NCBI GenBank assembly: GCA_026706345.1
Contig: JAPOYX010000014.1
Span: 1 to 43,318, forward strand
DNA from: Gemmatimonadota bacterium
GTDB taxonomy: Bacteria; JAAXHH01
DNA length: 43,318 nucleotides
Direction: 5' to 3'
In this document: piece after piece, positions 8,633-16,191 of the stretch
Numbering within the stretch: the stretch's first letter is position 1
How the letters are laid out: every line of letters begins with the position of its first letter
Translations under genes and position numbers: made by a program
The notes under the pieces: model-generated
Database searches by the model: none
What the model saw: the letters and a program-made list of their open reading frames with translations, nothing else
Told to the model about the DNA's origin: nothing

Positions 8633-8649
8633 AAGCCTAAAACTTGTTA
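8633..8649 (-). repeat. Right terminal inverted repeat of the IS1595-like island
   Basis: AAGCCTAAAACTTGTTA, the exact reverse complement of 5872-5888. It lies about 75 bases upstream of the transposase start, as expected for an IS end. Confidence 0.8.
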
Positions 8650-8833
8650 TTTCGGAATCCCGGAAAAGACGCTTGTAATACGTGGCGGCGGGGGTTAACC
8701 TGAGGCGGTCGGCTTTGGACACCGGCCATGCGACCATCGATGCGGCAACGGCCGGCGACACGGCGAAAACCACTGAGTACGGCCCGGACGGCTCTGCTTC
8801 TTTCGGCGGCGCCCGGGCGGCGGGACAACCATC

Positions 8834-9559
8834 ATGACAAATCCCTGGTACGTCGACTATTTCGGCGAAGACTACTACCATTTTGACCACCACGAGGATA
8901 CGGACCTGGAGGTGGATGGCCTCGCGCGCCTGATCGGGCCTCCGGACGGGAGCGGGATACTGGACCTCGGCTGCGGCTATGGACGCGTCGGCGCGCCGCT
9001 GAGAAAGCGTGGTTACCGCGTCGTCGGGTACGACCTGTCCCCGTCGCTGCTGAAGCGCGCCCGCGAAGGGGAACCCGCGGGGGCCTGGGTCAGGGGCGAT
9101 ATGCGCGAACTACCCTTTGCCGCGGCATTCGATTGGGTTATCAGCCTGTTCAATACGATGGGCTATTTCGAGGGCGAAGACGAGAATTTCCGGGTGCTGA
9201 GATCGGTCTCGGAGGCACTGCGCCCCGGCGGCCGGTTCGTGTGTCAACTGGTCAACCGGGACTACCTGGTCCGGCGGTTCGCCGCCCGGGAAGTCCATCG
9301 CCGGGATGACCGTATCATACTCGAAGAACGCGACTTCGATCCGGTCGCAAACCGGGTTCATACCAGGACGACCGTATTCGACGGCGCCGAAAAGCGGGAA
9401 TACACATCTTCCATCAGGGTCTACACGGTGACCGAACTGGACCTGCTCCTGGCCGCCGCGGGCATGACGATCAGGGAGGTGCACGGCGGACTCGATTTCA
9501 GGCCCTATGACTGGGATACGAACCAGTTGGTGGTAGTCGCCGAAAGGACCGAACAGTAG
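8834..9559 (+). CDS. Class I SAM-dependent methyltransferase
   Basis: 241 aa, cytoplasmic. The SAM-binding motif I, ILDLGCGYGRVG, lies at about residues 42-53. It is followed by an acidic strand-2 end (VVGYDLS), a motif near GDMRELPF, and LRPGGRFV in the usual later position. The C-terminal half (EERDFDPVANRVHTRT, EYTSSIRVYT) matches the small beta insert of the ubiquinone/C5-type or glycine/sarcosine-like methyltransferase group, but the substrate cannot be read. It is the first chromosomal gene after the mobile island, with its own intergenic space on both sides. The 174 bases between the right inverted repeat and the start hold no clear promoter. Confidence 0.85.
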   Translation: MTNPWYVDYFGEDYYHFDHHEDTDLEVDGLARLIGPPDGSGILDLGCGYGRVGAPLRKRGYRVVGYDLSPSLLKRAREGEPAGAWVRGDMRELPFAAAFDWVISLFNTMGYFEGEDENFRVLRSVSEALRPGGRFVCQLVNRDYLVRRFAAREVHRRDDRIILEERDFDPVANRVHTRTTVFDGAEKREYTSSIRVYTVTELDLLLAAAGMTIREVHGGLDFRPYDWDTNQLVVVAERTEQ

Positions 9560-9591
9560 GGAATCCGGGTCTGGTCCGGCCCCCAATGTGC

Positions 9592-9620
9592 TTGACAAGA
9601 AACCGGTCTGGCCGTAGGAT
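9592..9620 (+). promoter_or_regulatory. Sigma-70-like promoter for the Gfo/Idh-lipoprotein-DUF971 run
   Basis: A perfect -35 TTGACA (9592-9597), 17-bp spacer and -10 TAGGAT (9615-9620). The predicted start near 9627 leaves about 65 bases before the ATG at 9694. Confidence 0.55.
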
Positions 9621-9693
9621 TCAATGTCGTTTCGACGCATCCGGGCACAGTTGAAAAGCATTTATGTCAGCTTAGAACGCAAAGGAAGCATAC

Positions 9694-10734
9694 ATGGCGT
9701 CAGACCTGTTGCGCGTGGCCGTTATCGGCCTGGGTTTCGGTCAATACCACGTCCGCGGCTACCAGGCCTGTCCCGGCGTGGTGGTCGAGACCATTTGCAG
9801 CAGGACCGCGGCAACCGCGCAGCGCGTGGCCACGGATTACGGGATCGCCGAAACGCACACGGACTACCGTGCGGTCCTGGACCGCAAGGACATCGACGCC
9901 GTCAGCATCTGCACGCCCGTGAACCTGCACAAGCAGATGGCCGTCGAGGCCCTGGAAGCCGGGAAACACGTGCTGTGCGAGAAACCCCTGGGACTGAACA
10001 CCGAAGAAGCCGGGGACATGCTCGAGAGCGCCCGCCGGAGCGGCATGGTGCACATGACCAATTTCGGCTGGCGGTTCAACGGTCCGGCCTTTCGCATGAA
10101 ATCCCTGCTCGACGAGGGATACATCGGCAGGATCTACCATCTGAACGCACGCTACATGATGGGTTACCGGGCGAGCCCCCGGAAAGAACACAGTTGGCGG
10201 GAGCGGCGCGTGGAGGCGGGGCTCGGCGCCATGGGCGACCTCGGCGTGCACCTGATCGACATGACGCGGTGGTGGGTCGGGGAATTCGAGCGGGTCTGTG
10301 CGCTGATGCACACGCTCATCCCGGAACGCCCCGCCCCCGATTCTTCCGCCATGCGGGAATCCGAGCTTGAAGACGCCTGCGCCTTTATCTCCCAGATGCA
10401 GGACGGGATCCAGGCCGTGTTCCACGTGAGCCGTTGCGCACTGTGCACGGACTACATACACATCGACATCCACGGCAGTAACGGCTCGCTGCAGTTCCAG
10501 TTCGTCCGCGAAACCATGCAGGCCAGTTTGAAAGGCGGACAGGGACTGCGAAGCAGCCTGCAGCCTCTGCCCGTGCCGACCCGCCAGGATACGCTGTCCC
10601 CGCAGAGACACTTCGTCGACGCGATCCGGTCCGGCGGAGAAGCCGATCCGAGTTTTCACGAAGGGTTCTGCGTGCAGCAGGTTGCCGACGCCATAACGGC
10701 TTCGGAGGAGAAACAGACATGGGTTGCCCTCTAA
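9694..10734 (+). CDS. Gfo/Idh/MocA family NAD(P)-dependent oxidoreductase
   Basis: 346 aa. Members oxidise or reduce hydroxyl groups on sugars, inositols or related compounds. The N-terminal Rossmann fold carries VAVIGLGFGQYH at residues 6-17, and the family EKP motif appears as LCEKPLGLN near residue 95. The C-terminal alpha/beta domain contains GAMGDLGVHLIDMTRWW, the GxHxxD region that normally supplies the catalytic His. AAGGAAG precedes the ATG. The 3' end overlaps the following lipoprotein gene by 16 bases, indicating co-transcription. Substrate unknown; two further paralogues lie at 12100 and 35505. Confidence 0.9.
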   Translation: MASDLLRVAVIGLGFGQYHVRGYQACPGVVVETICSRTAATAQRVATDYGIAETHTDYRAVLDRKDIDAVSICTPVNLHKQMAVEALEAGKHVLCEKPLGLNTEEAGDMLESARRSGMVHMTNFGWRFNGPAFRMKSLLDEGYIGRIYHLNARYMMGYRASPRKEHSWRERRVEAGLGAMGDLGVHLIDMTRWWVGEFERVCALMHTLIPERPAPDSSAMRESELEDACAFISQMQDGIQAVFHVSRCALCTDYIHIDIHGSNGSLQFQFVRETMQASLKGGQGLRSSLQPLPVPTRQDTLSPQRHFVDAIRSGGEADPSFHEGFCVQQVADAITASEEKQTWVAL

Positions 10735-11672
10735 TGGCATCACGGCGGTTCGTGCCGCGGCATCTGACGTTGCTGCTGGTTCCCCTTTTCCTCTTATGGA
10801 TCCCCGGATGCGCCGGCCCGGATTCAGATGAAGGCTTCGCGGACGCCAGTCGCGATCAGGCCCGGGCCATTGCGGAAGAGGTGATGGAAGCCATGGGCGG
10901 CCGGGAAAGCTGGAATGCCACCAGGTATATACGGTTTTCGTTCTTCGGATTCCGCACGCATTACTGGGACAAGCACAGCGGTCGATACCGCGTCTCCTGG
11001 ACCGACCGGGAGAGCGGGCAGTCCCACGTCGTCCTGATGAACCTGGACACCGGGGAGGGGAGGGCGTTCACGGACGGGACGGAAATCACGGACGCCGAGG
11101 CGCGGAACCGGTTCCTGGAGCGTGCCCGGGGCGCGTGGATAAACGACACGTACTGGCTGCTGATGCCCTACAAGCTGCAGGATCCGGGCGTCGATCTGGC
11201 CTACGCGGGCGAAGAAATCGTCGACGGTATCGTCTACGACAAGCTGCATCTCAGTTTCAACGACGTGGGGAACACGCCGGGCGATGAATACTGGGCCTAT
11301 ATCAACCGGGAAACCCGCCTGATGGACAAATGGGTCTATCTCCTTCAGTTGCGCGAGGGCCAGGACGAGAGAAGCCGGGGCGAATGGAAGTGGAACGACT
11401 GGCGTCAGTACGGCGATATCCTGCTTTCCGCGGAACGGGAAAGGATGGATGGCCAGAAGCGGTCCCATGAAGACGTGGCGGTGTTCGAACACCTGGACGA
11501 CCTGGTGTTTACGTCCCCGGCGCCGGTCTCTCCCGCGATGATGCAGGAGCGTGCCGATCCGGGCGGTCCGGGCGGTCCGGGCGGTCCGGGTACATCCGAA
11601 GTCCCGGATACCTCAGGCGAACCCTCCGACACACGCTCTGCCGACACCCAACCCGCCGACCGGCCAGAGTGA
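10719..11672 (+). CDS. Predicted lipoprotein with Gly-Pro repeat tail
   Basis: 317 aa. The ATG at 10719 has GGAGGAG eight bases upstream. A second ATG at 10734 overlaps the upstream stop as TAATG and would still keep the signal. Residues 15-30 are a hydrophobic signal ending IPGC, a good lipobox, so it is probably an exported lipoprotein. The mature part (EEVMEAMGGRESWNATRYIR, then RYRVSW and GEGRAF) resembles the LolA/LolB-like or DUF6503-type fold of uncharacterised periplasmic lipoproteins that bind lipids. The last 60 residues are low complexity, with GGPGGPGGPG then Ser/Thr/Asp/Pro. It lies in an operon with the preceding oxidoreductase and following DUF971 gene. Its role is not known. 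Confidence 0.8.
   Translation: MGCPLMASRRFVPRHLTLLLVPLFLLWIPGCAGPDSDEGFADASRDQARAIAEEVMEAMGGRESWNATRYIRFSFFGFRTHYWDKHSGRYRVSWTDRESGQSHVVLMNLDTGEGRAFTDGTEITDAEARNRFLERARGAWINDTYWLLMPYKLQDPGVDLAYAGEEIVDGIVYDKLHLSFNDVGNTPGDEYWAYINRETRLMDKWVYLLQLREGQDERSRGEWKWNDWRQYGDILLSAERERMDGQKRSHEDVAVFEHLDDLVFTSPAPVSPAMMQERADPGGPGGPGGPGTSEVPDTSGEPSDTRSADTQPADRPE
11562..11588 (+). repeat. Three tandem copies of a 9-bp unit GGCGGTCCG
   Basis: Copies at 11562, 11571 and 11580 encode the GGPGGPGGPG run near the lipoprotein C-terminus. It is the same unit length as the larger repeat at 35043, so copy-number slippage is likely. Confidence 0.75.
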
Positions 11673-11682
11673 TGGAGCCGTC

Positions 11683-12027
11683 ATGCCCGCTGCCCCGCCC
11701 GCGCCCGAACACCTGGCCCTGGACCACCCGGAAAAAGGCGAACTGACCGTCTTCTGGAATGACGGCCGCGCGAGAAAGTATGCGCTTGCCGAGCTTCGAA
11801 AAGCCTGTCCCTGCGCCACCTGCCGCGATCTCCGCGATCAGATTTCCTCCGCCGGCGGGTTGACCCTGCTCGCCAACGAGTCCCTGGATCCGAGCGTGGA
11901 GGTGGTCGACATGAGTACCGTCGGCCGGTACGCCCTCCAGTTCACCTGGAAAGACGGCCACAATACCGGTATATACACTTACGAGTATCTTTACGACGCT
12001 GGCCAGGATCTTGATACGGCGGGTTAG
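11683..12027 (+). CDS. DUF971 family protein
   Basis: 114 aa starting at the ATG at 11683, ten bases after the lipoprotein stop. The DUF971 fold (gamma-butyrobetaine hydroxylase N-terminal-like) is shown by LTVFWNDGRARKY, the ACPCATCR cysteine cluster near residue 46, and ALQFTWKDGHNTGIYTYEYL near the end. Stand-alone DUF971 proteins are small, often metal-binding, and have been linked to iron-sulphur or scaffold roles in some bacteria; no role is established here. An alternative ATG eleven bases upstream is in another frame. It is the last gene of the run starting at 9694. Confidence 0.88.
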   Translation: MPAAPPAPEHLALDHPEKGELTVFWNDGRARKYALAELRKACPCATCRDLRDQISSAGGLTLLANESLDPSVEVVDMSTVGRYALQFTWKDGHNTGIYTYEYLYDAGQDLDTAG

Positions 12028-12099
12028 CGCGCTGGGAAGCGATGTGATTGTATCTTCAATGAACGCGATCGGGCGCTTCCGCGTGGAAGGATGGATGGC

Positions 12100-13206
12100 A
12101 TGAAGGTCAAGGTAGGGTTCCTGGGGGTTACCCATCCCCATTCCGGTCCCCATTTGCGCACGCTCGAGTTGCTGGATGAGGTCGCCGCCGTAGTCCCCTG
12201 GGACGAGGACGAAAGCGCGGTGGAACGGTTGAAAGGCGGAGGCCATCCCAAACTGGAGTCCGGCCGGGTGTCATTCGAGCAGATCATGGAGCGGGAGGAT
12301 ATCCCCATCGTCGTGTCGCTGGCGACCAACGACCGGAACCCCGACTGGGTGATCCGGGCGGCGAAGGCGGGCAAGCACGTCCTGACCGAGAAACCCGTCG
12401 CGGCGGCAAGCCGGGACATGGAGCGCCTGCTCGACGCGGTTCGCGGCGCGGGCGTCCACCTGGGCGTTTATTACACCTGGCGGTCCAACCCCATCGTCAA
12501 CGACCTGCGGGCGCTGATCGAAGCGGGGGCAATCGGAAAACTGCTGTCCGTGGAAGGCCGGATGGTCACGTCCCAGGTCCGCTTTCGCGATCCCACGCAC
12601 TGGCTGTTTCAGAAGCGGGTTTCCGGCGGCGGCATCCTGAGCTGGCTTGCCTGTCACTGGATTGACGCGATCCGGTATATCACGAAGGACGAGGTGACGG
12701 CCGTCTCCGCCATGGTCGACACGCTGAACGGACAGCCCATCGACGTGGAAGACACGGCCGGGATGATCATGCGCATGGGAAGCGGCGCGATCGCCACGCT
12801 CCACGCGGGGTACCTCCTGCCCATCAGTCCGGCCGGGTACCTTTCGGGAAGCTACGACACCTATCTGAGTTTCCGTGGGCTGGAGGGGAACATCACCTGG
12901 TATCCGACGGAGGAGGATCGGCCCGTAGTCGTCGAGAGTACTTCGCAGACCTGGCGTTCGACGCCACGGCGCGAGTTGAAGTACGTCGTTGCGGAAACCG
13001 ACGCCTACGGCGGCCAGTACGGCCAGGATTTCGTCGGCCGGTTCATCGCTTCGGCCATGCGTGGGGATCCCCCGGCCGGCTTGGCCGGTCCGACCGGTGA
13101 TGGAGAAAACGCCCTGCGCGTGCTGCGGATCATAGAAGCCGCCTACCAGTCCAGCGAAACGGGGCGCATGGTGTCGCTGGACCGGGACCGGACTAAGGAA
13201 GGTTAA
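12100..13206 (+). CDS. Gfo/Idh/MocA family oxidoreductase with atypical N-terminal motif
   Basis: 368 aa. The ATG at 12100 is chosen because GGAAGG lies nine bases upstream; the ATG at 12091 is too close to it. Residues 1-15 read MKVKVGFLGVTHPHS, so the usual GxGxxG dinucleotide loop is replaced by GVTHPHS, which is seen in a subset of this family. The EKP motif is present as LTEKPVA near residue 96. The region GGGILSWLACHWIDAIRYI aligns with the family GxHxxD site, with CHWID in place of GVHLID. It ends seven bases before an SDR gene, suggesting paired use. Cofactor binding may therefore differ from the other two paralogues. Confidence 0.85.
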   Translation: MKVKVGFLGVTHPHSGPHLRTLELLDEVAAVVPWDEDESAVERLKGGGHPKLESGRVSFEQIMEREDIPIVVSLATNDRNPDWVIRAAKAGKHVLTEKPVAAASRDMERLLDAVRGAGVHLGVYYTWRSNPIVNDLRALIEAGAIGKLLSVEGRMVTSQVRFRDPTHWLFQKRVSGGGILSWLACHWIDAIRYITKDEVTAVSAMVDTLNGQPIDVEDTAGMIMRMGSGAIATLHAGYLLPISPAGYLSGSYDTYLSFRGLEGNITWYPTEEDRPVVVESTSQTWRSTPRRELKYVVAETDAYGGQYGQDFVGRFIASAMRGDPPAGLAGPTGDGENALRVLRIIEAAYQSSETGRMVSLDRDRTKEG

Positions 13207-13212
13207 GCGCCT

Positions 13213-14040
13213 ATGGCTTCAATGAGCGGCAACGTAGTGGTGGTCACCGGCGCGTCGACCGGTATCGGCCAGGCCACGGCCGAAGCTTTTGCCCGCGAAG
13301 GCGCCACGGTCGTCCTGGCGGCCCGTTCCGAGGGAAGGCTGGTGCGGATCGCCGGAGACATCGAGCAAGCGGGCGGGCGGGCGGTTCCCATGGCCGTGGA
13401 CGTGACGGACCGGTCCGCCGTGTTCGAAAGGATGAAAGAGGTCGCGGAAGCCCAGGGACGTATCGACGTACTGGTGAACAATGCGGGAATCGGCCTGCTG
13501 AGTCCCGTGGATGATATGGATCCGGAGGAGTTGAAACGGGTCTTCGAGGTGAATTTCTTCGGCCTGATCTGGTGTACCCAGGCGGTGTTGCCCTACATGA
13601 TCAGGCAGAAAGGCGGCAGGATCATCAACGTCTCATCCGTCGCCGGAAAAAGGGCGCTGCCCCATATCTCCGCTTACTGTGCCAGCAAGTTCGCCGTGCA
13701 GGCCTTCTCGGACAGTCTCCGCATGGAAGCGGCCGAACACGGCATCGCCGTATCCGTCGTCTGCCCGCCCCGGGTGGATACGACGTTCCACGACACGCCC
13801 CTGATGAGACAGAAAGGGCACCGGATGAGCGCGCCCTCGATCTCTGCCGAATCCGTGGCGGTTGAGATCGTCCGGGTGGCCCGCAAGGGCACCCGGGAAG
13901 TCGTGGTTTCCTTCTACGGGAAGTTCTTCGTCTTCTTCCACTGGCTGTCGCCCCGCCTGCTGGACTGGATCATGAAACGCCTCTGGACGCGGCTGGCCGA
14001 CAGGAAGGCGGACAGGCCGGATCCGGAGCGCCCGTCCTGA
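13213..14040 (+). CDS. Short-chain dehydrogenase/reductase
   Basis: 275 aa classical SDR. It has TGASTGIG at residues 12-19 for NAD(P) binding, VLVNNAGIG near residue 91, the catalytic Ser in INVSSVAG, and the Tyr/Lys pair in SAYCASK. The last 60 residues extend beyond the core with KFFVFFHWLSPRLLDWIM, a hydrophobic, possibly membrane-associating helix, before a basic/acidic tail. It follows the Gfo/Idh gene by seven bases, so the two probably form an operon. It ends nine bases from the convergent aminotransferase gene without an obvious terminator. Confidence 0.88.
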   Translation: MASMSGNVVVVTGASTGIGQATAEAFAREGATVVLAARSEGRLVRIAGDIEQAGGRAVPMAVDVTDRSAVFERMKEVAEAQGRIDVLVNNAGIGLLSPVDDMDPEELKRVFEVNFFGLIWCTQAVLPYMIRQKGGRIINVSSVAGKRALPHISAYCASKFAVQAFSDSLRMEAAEHGIAVSVVCPPRVDTTFHDTPLMRQKGHRMSAPSISAESVAVEIVRVARKGTREVVVSFYGKFFVFFHWLSPRLLDWIMKRLWTRLADRKADRPDPERPS

Positions 14041-14049
14041 TCTTTAACC

Positions 14050-15471
14050 TTACCCCTTCGCCGATTTCGAGATCTCTTCGATGGCGCCGAGGATCTTGTC
14101 CACTTCGGCGGCCGTGACCATGATGTGCATGGAGGCGCGGTTGGCGTCCCAGCCGACCTGCATGTGGGTCACGCTCCGGATGTAGATATTGTACTTCTCC
14201 CAGAGCATCGTGTTGAGTTCCCGGGTCGGCACGCCACTGACCTTGAAGGGGACGAGTCCCGCGTGGAGCCGTGGATCCTCGGATGCGAACACCTCCACGC
14301 CGTCGATATTGCGGAGGCCGTTGGCCAGCCTGGTGGCCAGGTAGCGGATGCGGGCCTCGATCCCTTCACGGGTCAGATGGTTGTGGAAGTCGATCGCCGC
14401 GTTGACGGCCACCCACTTCGGATAGCTGCTGGAACCCCGGCGCGTGTACTGGCCGGCCGAGCTCATCCGTTCGAGCCAGCGCTCGTTCGTGGAGAGGTCC
14501 TCGCCGTACATATTCTTCCCCGCGAAGGGCGTGGTCGAGGTGACGGGCTGGATCCGGTCGAACATGTCCTCTTTCACATAGAAGAAACCGGACTGCATGG
14601 AGGCCAGCATCCACTTGTGCGACGGACCGGCGTACATGTCGCATGCCAGGTCGTGCATGTCGAGCTTGACCATGCCCGGCGGCTGTGCGCCGTCGACCAG
14701 CGTGATGACCCCCTTCGACCTCGCCATCTCGCAGATCTCCTTGACCGGCATGAACAACCCGTCCGTATAGTTCGTGTGGCAGAAGCTGAGCAGCTTGGTC
14801 TTCGGCGTGATGGCGGCCTCGAAGGCCTTCAGGAGGTCGTCCGGCGACTTGGGCGGGTGAAGCTTCGGGTCGGAAAGGTCGATGACGCCTACCTTCAACT
14901 TGTCCCGGTGCGCCCGGTTCAGCACGGGATTCGTCCCGGCGCCGTGGTCGTGATTGGTGTAGAGGATCTCGTCGCCGGGTTCGAGGACGGGACCGAAAGT
15001 GCCCGTGATCATCCCGTCCGTCGTGTTGTTGGCCAGGGCGAGTTCGTTGGGCTTGCAGCCGACGTAATCTGCGAACTTGGCCATGAACGCGTCGCTGTAT
15101 TCCTCGGTCCAGAAATCCCTTCTGAAACTCACGTAGTCGTTGTTTATGCGGTTCAGCGCATCGATCTGCGCCATGTGGACGCTGCGGGGAGACGGCCCCC
15201 GCGTCCCGGTGTTCATGTACGCGATGTCCGGGCGGATCAGGAACTGTTTGGTGACCAGTTTCCAGAACTGTTCGTCATCGGGCGCGGCGGCCGCGCCCAG
15301 ATCGTTCATGTCTTCCGCGGCGCGGGCGGTTTTCGCGCCCAGCGACAGCAAGGCGGTACCGGCCAGCGTGCCGCCGAGAAAGCGGCCCAGGAAACCGCGG
15401 CGGCTGAGTGCCGCCAGCTCCTTCGGATCTTCAAACCTTGGATCGAAGTTGAGGTCGGGCGAGGAATACAT
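14050..15471 (-). CDS. Tat-exported class-V aminotransferase-fold protein
   Basis: 473 aa PLP-dependent enzyme related to isopenicillin-N epimerases and cysteine desulphurases. The ATG at 15471 has GGAGG seven bases upstream. A twin-arginine signal, SRRGFLGRF at residues 23-31 followed by a hydrophobic stretch ending TARAA, indicates folded export to the periplasm. The mature enzyme has the PLP-contacting VDGAQ (Asp260) and the Schiff-base lysine in GPSHKWM (Lys286). The length beyond the signal is typical. It is convergent with an SDR gene and divergent from the cold-shock gene. Periplasmic PLP enzymes of this type are common in marine heterotrophs, but the substrate is unknown. Confidence 0.9.
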   Translation of the reverse strand: MYSSPDLNFDPRFEDPKELAALSRRGFLGRFLGGTLAGTALLSLGAKTARAAEDMNDLGAAAAPDDEQFWKLVTKQFLIRPDIAYMNTGTRGPSPRSVHMAQIDALNRINNDYVSFRRDFWTEEYSDAFMAKFADYVGCKPNELALANNTTDGMITGTFGPVLEPGDEILYTNHDHGAGTNPVLNRAHRDKLKVGVIDLSDPKLHPPKSPDDLLKAFEAAITPKTKLLSFCHTNYTDGLFMPVKEICEMARSKGVITLVDGAQPPGMVKLDMHDLACDMYAGPSHKWMLASMQSGFFYVKEDMFDRIQPVTSTTPFAGKNMYGEDLSTNERWLERMSSAGQYTRRGSSSYPKWVAVNAAIDFHNHLTREGIEARIRYLATRLANGLRNIDGVEVFASEDPRLHAGLVPFKVSGVPTRELNTMLWEKYNIYIRSVTHMQVGWDANRASMHIMVTAAEVDKILGAIEEISKSAKG

Positions 15472-15579
15472 GGGAGTACCTCCGGTTCGGCAGCCTGACG
15501 CCGGGTATGCGTGCGGCGGTGACAGGCCGTTTGACTGCATCCGGTGCAGTAGCTGAGATGCGAGGGGGAATGGTTACTT

Positions 15580-15610
15580 ATTATATGTACCATAAGGCGA
15601 TAACAGGCAA
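15580..15610 (-). promoter_or_regulatory. Possible promoter for the class-V aminotransferase gene
   Basis: On the minus strand a perfect -10 TATAAT lies at 15585-15580, with TTGCCT as the best -35 at 15610-15605, 19 bases away. The -10 is strong but the spacing is long. The leader would be about 100 bases. Confidence 0.35.
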
Positions 15611-15641
15611 CCTGTTTTTGCCGGCGAGGCGAAGAAATAAC

Positions 15642-15669
15642 TTGACAAATCAACCCCGCTCCGTATATT
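15642..15669 (+). promoter_or_regulatory. Strong sigma-70-like promoter of the cold-shock gene
   Basis: A perfect -35 TTGACA (15642-15647), 16-bp spacer and -10 TATATT (15664-15669). The implied start near 15676 gives an unusually long 5' untranslated region of about 147 bases. Confidence 0.65.
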
Positions 15670-15675
15670 TGCCCG

Positions 15676-15822
15676 AAGGTGCAAAACACTTAAACCCCCT
15701 CCCCGACAACCAGATCACAACCGCCGAGAACTGCCCGTGTTTTCGAGTAGTTCCTTATTTTCAGGCAATTGAGAAACGGTTGTCAGGGAAACCATTTCTT
15801 CCTAGAAGGTAGGAGTGTCGGT
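15676..15822 (+). promoter_or_regulatory. Long 5' leader of the cold-shock mRNA
   Basis: About 147 bases between the predicted transcription start and the ATG hold no convincing gene. Long structured leaders are typical of cspA-type messages, where they act as RNA thermometers. The ribosome-binding site AGGAG at 15811-15815 is seven bases before the start. Folding was not computed. Confidence 0.45.
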
Positions 15823-16029
15823 ATGGAACGTGGCACGGTAAAGTGGTTTAATGAACGCAAGGGATTCGGATTCATCGCCCGCGAAGACGGGGACGACGTG
15901 TTCGTCCACTATTCGGCGATCGTCGCACAGGGGTTCAAGACGCTGAACGAAGGCGATGAAGTCACCTTCGACATTACAGAAGGACCCAAGGGTCTTCAGG
16001 CCGCGAATGTAACCAAGGTGTCCGGTTAG
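15823..16029 (+). CDS. Cold-shock domain protein (CspA family)
   Basis: 68 aa single cold-shock domain that binds single-stranded RNA and DNA. RNP1 is KGFGFIA (residues 13-19) and RNP2 is DVFVHYSAI (about residues 25-33). The start is METERG-like ([14 protein letters not shown]), and the length is typical for CspA. It has its own promoter, a long leader and a strong terminator, so it is a single-gene unit. RNP2 carries VHY where many family members have VHF, a conservative change. Confidence 0.97.
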   Translation: MERGTVKWFNERKGFGFIAREDGDDVFVHYSAIVAQGFKTLNEGDEVTFDITEGPKGLQAANVTKVSG

Positions 16030-16061
16030 AGACACTTTCATATTGTACAGAACGTTTCAAG

Positions 16062-16108
16062 ATAGCCCGTGGACTGAGCAGCACAGTTTCACGGGCTATT
16101 TGTTTATT
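16062..16108 (+). terminator. Rho-independent terminator after the cold-shock gene
   Basis: A perfect 10-bp stem, ATAGCCCGTG (16062-16071) with CACGGGCTAT (16090-16099), encloses a smaller ACTG/CAGT stem and is followed by a T-rich tail TTTGTTTATT. Confidence 0.85.
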
Positions 16109-16191
16109 GGCCGATGCCGTCTCGATGCGTGATTCGCGCGGCAGCCAGGATCGCAACCGCCCTGAACGCCGGGCGCGAAGGAGATGGGAAC

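Larger units (their letters stand above)
5872..8649. mobile_element. IR-bounded island: IS1595-like element with passenger genes
   Basis: A perfect 17-bp inverted repeat (TAACAAGTTTTAGGCTT and its complement) bounds 2.78 kb that is visibly more AT-rich than its surroundings. Inside are three small plus-strand genes and, converging on them, a decayed ISXO2/IS1595-type transposase. The IS1595 family is known to include members that carry passenger genes. A 9-base direct repeat, GGAATCCCG, occurs outside each end (5858-5866 and 8654-8662), 4-5 bases from the inverted repeats. It could be the footprint of target duplication, but it is not flush with the repeats and is itself nearly palindromic. 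The element lies between uvrA and a methyltransferase gene. Confidence 0.65.

Noticed and set aside
8298-8678. 126-codon plus-strand frame antisense to the transposase
   Set aside because: Shadow of the decayed transposase; residues show no independent signature.
14125-15498. 457-codon plus-strand frame opposite the class-V aminotransferase
   Set aside because: Antisense to a gene with a Tat signal, VDGAQ and PLP lysine; the frame itself has no recognisable family.
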